Both the position numbers and the translations under genes were made by a program. A stretch of DNA of 64,000 bases, taken from the NCBI GenBank assembly GCA_030789695.1, contig CM061139.1, positions 199,427,641 through 199,491,640 of the forward strand. The letters run 5' to 3'. Under the pieces are notes generated by a model. The model was not told the DNA's origin. It saw only the letters and a program-made list of their open reading frames with translations, and searched no databases. This DNA comes from Scilla litardierei. Its lineage: Eukaryota; Streptophyta; Magnoliopsida; Asparagales; Asparagaceae. Of this stretch, positions 55,301-64,000 are shown piece after piece; the first letter of the stretch is position 1; the number at the start of each line of letters is the position of its first letter.

Positions 55301-56874
55301 AAATATCAGAGGGGATTAGGTAGGACTCCAGATCCGACATCCCTGACGAGTTGCTTGTGTTGCAGGAAGCCCAGAGACAGCTCGGACCCGACTCCAATAG
55401 CTTGGAACGGGGCCTATTCAGTCCGTGGTCAACTCGTTTAGTGCCTAGTCAGCTGCCCACATCATCCCACGTCAACAACTGCCACCGAACCATCTTTCGA
55501 CAACATCAGTGGTGAGAAAACACTCGTAAATAATTCTAATTTGGCAAGTATCTGTTTAACCATCAACAGTGCGACTATAAGTTTTGGAATGTTATCAAGG
55601 GCTAGAAGTTCATGGTGAACTATTATGTACTCAAGTCTCCTATATGATACTGAATCTGCTTTAATAAGTTCATGGTGAACTATTATGTACTCAAGGCTCC
55701 TATATGATACTGAATCTGCTTTAATAATTTTGATAGATTCAGGTTTAAAACGAGCAAGAATTACAGGTCATATAAAGTTCTTTCTTTAGTCTAATTTAAT
55801 CTTTTTTAAATTTCCCCAAAATTAATTTAATTTATTCTTTGACCCGAATTTCAGGAACAGTACATTTGGGACCTACAAAAGGATGTGACTGGGGTTGATT
55901 TAGACTTCAGCAAGGAGATTCAAGGTAGTATTCCTTTAGCAGATATGACTTTTCAGAATATATATGAAAAGGTCACAGTTGACTAATTTCTGGAGGATTG
56001 AAACATTCAAAGATGACGGCTTGTTGTTTGTCATTTTACTTTCTGTTACGTTTTCACATGATGTCTGCTTGGAAGTGCCCTAGCATCAGCTGCCTATGCA
56101 ATGCAATCAATCCAATTCTAGGAACCAACAAGGCCTAATTTAGCTACAAAGTTTCTGAAGTTGGGTTTGTTTGAATTAAAATGAAACAAAGGTATCAAAA
56201 TTTGGGAAAATACAATCTGATTGGATTTCTTCACACCCAGTTTCATAAGGTCTTTCATAAACCCTAACATGGTTCCCAAAAAGGCTCGGTTTTAGAAACC
56301 TCAGTTTAGGCCTCAAACTCCACCAAACCCATGTTTCTTTGAAACTAAATCATGTTGCCAGAAAAGGCCTTGGTACCAACCAATTTCAATATCAACTTGT
56401 ACATTTCAACACTCCTGTGCAAACCACACAACTCTTGGTCACCGACAGGATGGACCAAGCGAATGGCAGCAGCAACTTGTATATATATCCTATTGAATTT
56501 TACAATCATAATCTATTTTTCTATTACGAGGATTTGTCTTATAGTTCTCGTGAAGTTTTATAGTTCTCGTGAGTAGAACTTCATGCCATTTGCACCATCC
56601 ATGTCAGCAGCAACAACTCACACATGGGCGCATCATAGAAGAAAATCCCAGTCCAAACCATAAATACCAGGTAGCCAATATTGACTGGCACCTGCAAAAC
56701 ATTATCACTGGAAACCTCAGTCATCGCCAATGGAGATCTCATTTGACCAAGGGAGATTCCACAGTTGTTCGGTCATTTTCTTTGAAGATGGAAATTATTT
56801 TAGACTTGGGCAACATGATAATTGTTTATTGAGTGCTTTACTGTAACCAATGTCAGCAAAGTGGTGAAAGCCTT
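55301..56874. other. Upstream of the receptor kinase; possible orphan exons
   Basis: Two exon-like segments (about 55741-55764 and 55855-55924) have TTTCAG/GT-type borders; the second has an open frame EQYIWDLQKDVTGVDLDF. I do not recognise the product and the phases do not join cleanly, so no gene is called. The rest is AT-rich. Confidence 0.3.
55606..55725. repeat. 60-bp tandem duplication
   Basis: Two copies of AAGTTCATGGTGAACTATTA...GAATCTGCTTTAAT, differing at one base (T/G). Confidence 0.9.
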
Positions 56875-56960
56875 CTCCCTATATTCTTTCCTATGAGAGG
56901 CTATTTGGTTTTGTGAGCTCCCTATATTCTTTCCTATGAAAGGCTATTTGGTTTTGTGAG
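56875..56960 (+). repeat. 43-bp tandem duplication abutting the start codon
   Basis: CTCCCTATATTCTTTCC...GTTTTGTGAG occurs twice (56875-56917, 56918-56960) with one difference and ends two bases before the ATG of the receptor kinase. Confidence 0.9.
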
Positions 56961-56962
56961 CC

Positions 56963-61992
<5,030 letters not shown>

Positions 61993-62162
61993 TGTAATGT
62001 CCATATCCATGCCGTTGTGATAGTCTAGTTGGCAACCTTGTTTAAATTTTTATCTGTGTTTAGGGTTAATTCAGCAAGGTACTTCATTTCCCAAGTTATT
62101 TCGTGCCAGAAGGAATGTAAACTACAGTGTTTGTATTTGAACTCTTTGATACGTGTGTATAG

Positions 62163-62268
62163 TGTAGGATTTTGGGAAAATAGTGATTAGCCCCCAAATG
62201 AGCTAACCCTTCCTATTTATATTATCCCTTGCTTTTCTTTACACACACACCCAATACAATAACACTCA
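62163..62268 (-). repeat. 3' LTR of the right-edge Copia element
   Basis: 106 bp, TG...CA on plus, next to a purine tract (reverse complement CTTGAGGGGGAGTAT) that follows pol on minus. It includes TATATT-type AT-rich sequence. The other LTR lies beyond the window. Confidence 0.65.
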
Positions 62269-62278
62269 ATACTCCCCC

Positions 62279-64000
62279 TCAAGATGAGCAAAAGATATTT
62301 ATCATGCCCATCTTGTTACAAGCATTCTCTACTCCTTTAGAGTTCAACCCCTTTGTAAGGCAATCTGCTAGTTGCTGTCCAGAGATAATATAGGAGATCT
62401 CCAACTGTTTCTTGTCCAGTCTCTCTTTAATGAAGAACCTGTCAATCTCTATGTGCTTTGTTCTATCATGTTGCACTGGGTTGTTGGCAATATTAATTGT
62501 TGACTTGTTATCACACAACAACCGCAATGGTCCTTCTCTCAGCAGGCGTAGCTCATGTAGGAGTGGTCTCAACCAGATCATCTCACAGGTACTAAGCACC
62601 ATAGCACGATACTCTGCCTCAGCAGTGGAACGAGCCACCAAATCCTGCTTCTTGCTGCGCCAAGAGACCAAGTTGCCCCCAACAAACACACAGTAGCCCG
62701 AGGTCGATCTCCTATCATCTAGGCAACTGGCCCAATCCGCATCACAGTAGCCTGTCACATTCATGTGACCATGACTACCAAATAATATGCCGTTTCCTGG
62801 ACTATTCTTCAGATACCTCAGTATCCTGAAGACTGCCTCCATATGTCCAGTCCTAGGATCGTGCATGTATCTACTTACCACACTGATAGCATAGGCAATG
62901 TCAGGTCTGGTATGGCATAAGTAGATAAGGCGTCCAACAAGTCTCTGGTACCTTTCTTTGTCTACTGGCTCCCCTGATTGTGAATGCAGCCTATGATTCT
63001 GATCAATAGGAGTAACTGCTGGACGACACCCCAACATACCAGTCTCAGCCAGTAAATCCAGGGCATACTTCCTCTGTGAGAGAACTATACCCTTCCTGGA
63101 CCTGGCAATCTCCAGTCCAAGGAAATATCCCAACTGTCCAAGGTCCTTGACCTCAAATTCTCTCGCCAACCTTACCTTCAAGTGAGAGATTCCCTCTTCA
63201 TCATATCTAGTGATAATAATATCATCAACATACACAGCCAAAAGAGTAATCCGCTGTCCTGAATGTCTATAGAATACAGTATGATCACCATTACTCTGCT
63301 TGTAGCCCATAGTGATGACTGCACGCCTGAACCTGTCGAACCATGCCCTTGGAGATTGCTTCAGCCCATACAAGGACTTGTCCAGTCTACACACCTTTCC
63401 CACCGTCTGTTGTGTGCCAAAGCCAGGTGGAACCTCCATGTATACCTCCTCCTGTAAGTCTCCATGCAAGAAGGCATTTTTTTACATCCAACTGATGCAA
63501 TTTCCATCCAAAATTCGCTGCACAGGATATCAGTACTCTCACAGTACTCATCTTTGCCACTGGGGCAAATGTCTCATCATAATCAATCCCATAAGTCTGA
63601 CTGTAGCCCTTGGCAACCAGCCTCGCCTTGTACCTGTCCACCTTCCCTTCTGAAGTTTGCTTTATTGTGAATACCCACTTGCAGCCCACAGCTTTCTTCC
63701 CTGCTGGGAGTGAGACAAGTCTCCATGTCTTGTTCTTCTCCAGTGCCTCAAGTTCTTCGAGCATTGCTTTCTTCCACTGGGGATGTTGCTTTGCCACTCG
63801 CCAATCACTTGGTATAGGGATAGACTGTAAGGATGCAATGATAGCCCTATATGCAGGTGTAAGAGAGGCATAGGAGACATGATTAGCAATATCAGTTTCA
63901 TATCCATACCGTACAGGAGGCCTGCCGGCATTGATACGAGGCTCCCTACGAGATGCAAGTGGAAGATCTAAACTAGAGGAAGGCAAAGAAAGGTTACCAT
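62279..64000 (-). pseudogene. Copia pol: reverse transcriptase and RNase H, one frameshift, cut by window edge
   Basis: Minus strand. From the right edge: a linker, then [18 protein letters not shown] and [10 protein letters not shown] (start of reverse transcriptase), [12 protein letters not shown], and LHQLDVK. Here a 7-base A run (63477-63483) where the family pattern expects six shifts the frame. It continues [28 protein letters not shown], the catalytic VYVDDIII, then RNase H (VTGYCDADWASC, STSGYCVFVGG, AEAEYRAM, LLCDNKSTI, DRTKHIEIDRFFI) and a stop at 62279. It would copy element RNA into DNA. Apart from the one-base slip and the 3' boundary the domains look well preserved, suggesting recent activity. 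Gag, protease and integrase lie off the window. Confidence 0.9.

Noticed and set aside
55741..55924. Two spliced exons of an unknown gene upstream of the receptor kinase
   Set aside because: The borders look plausible but phases do not join into a protein, and no family is recognised; mentioned only in the intergenic entry.

Overview
This window is a gene-poor, transposon-rich stretch of a flowering-plant nuclear genome. The evidence is spliced genes of plant-specific types (an S-domain receptor-like kinase, an atypical bHLH factor, an FQR1-type quinone reductase), a nuclear tRNA-Asp gene without encoded CCA, and many Copia, Gypsy, MITE, MULE-like, Helitron-like and SINE-like repeats. I cannot fix the family or species. 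Four host genes are supported: a bHLH gene (+, 32070-33792, six coding exons, 385 codons), a flavodoxin-fold quinone reductase (-, 45604-40933, four coding exons, 203 codons), tRNA-Asp-GTC (+, 53887-53958) and a G-type lectin receptor kinase (+, 56963-61992, seven coding exons, 830 codons). All three protein-coding models keep frame across every intron with GT/AG borders.

Layout: 1-2900 is intergenic DNA with three small inverted-repeat elements. 2940-9595 is a 6.7-kb non-coding LTR element (113-bp LTRs, ATAAT target duplications, minus orientation) holding two minisatellites. 12898-28315 is a nested stack. The outermost layer is a minus-strand Copia element. It is interrupted by a Gypsy (Athila-like, gag-only) compound of three LTRs and two internal regions at 14260-25662, and separately by a solo LTR at 25981-27294. 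The Gypsy compound is interrupted in turn by a 3.35-kb solo-LTR-like insertion at 18586-21932. Target duplications (GGTGT, TAGAC, near-match ATCTT/ATTTT) and open frames that resume across the insertion sites support this order. 28440-31400 is a second Copia remnant carrying an hAT-like insertion. After the bHLH gene, 35608-39250 holds back-to-back fragments of two Copia elements in opposite orientation.

The right half runs from the quinone reductase through MITEs, microsatellites, a 459-bp internally deleted LTR element, two SINE-like repeats, an 897-bp MULE-like foldback with a 9-bp target duplication, and a Helitron-like 3' terminus with tandem repeats. It continues to the tRNA and the receptor kinase, and ends in a minus-strand Copia pol that runs off the right edge and carries one frameshift.

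The most unusual signals are structural. The Gypsy LTR carries seven small hairpins that share a CAAAA loop while their stems change together. Three unrelated MITE families each have short perfect or near-perfect palindromes at their ends. Two minisatellites inside one non-coding LTR element are built from self-complementary units. These may be RNA- or DNA-level functions of the elements; that part is inference.
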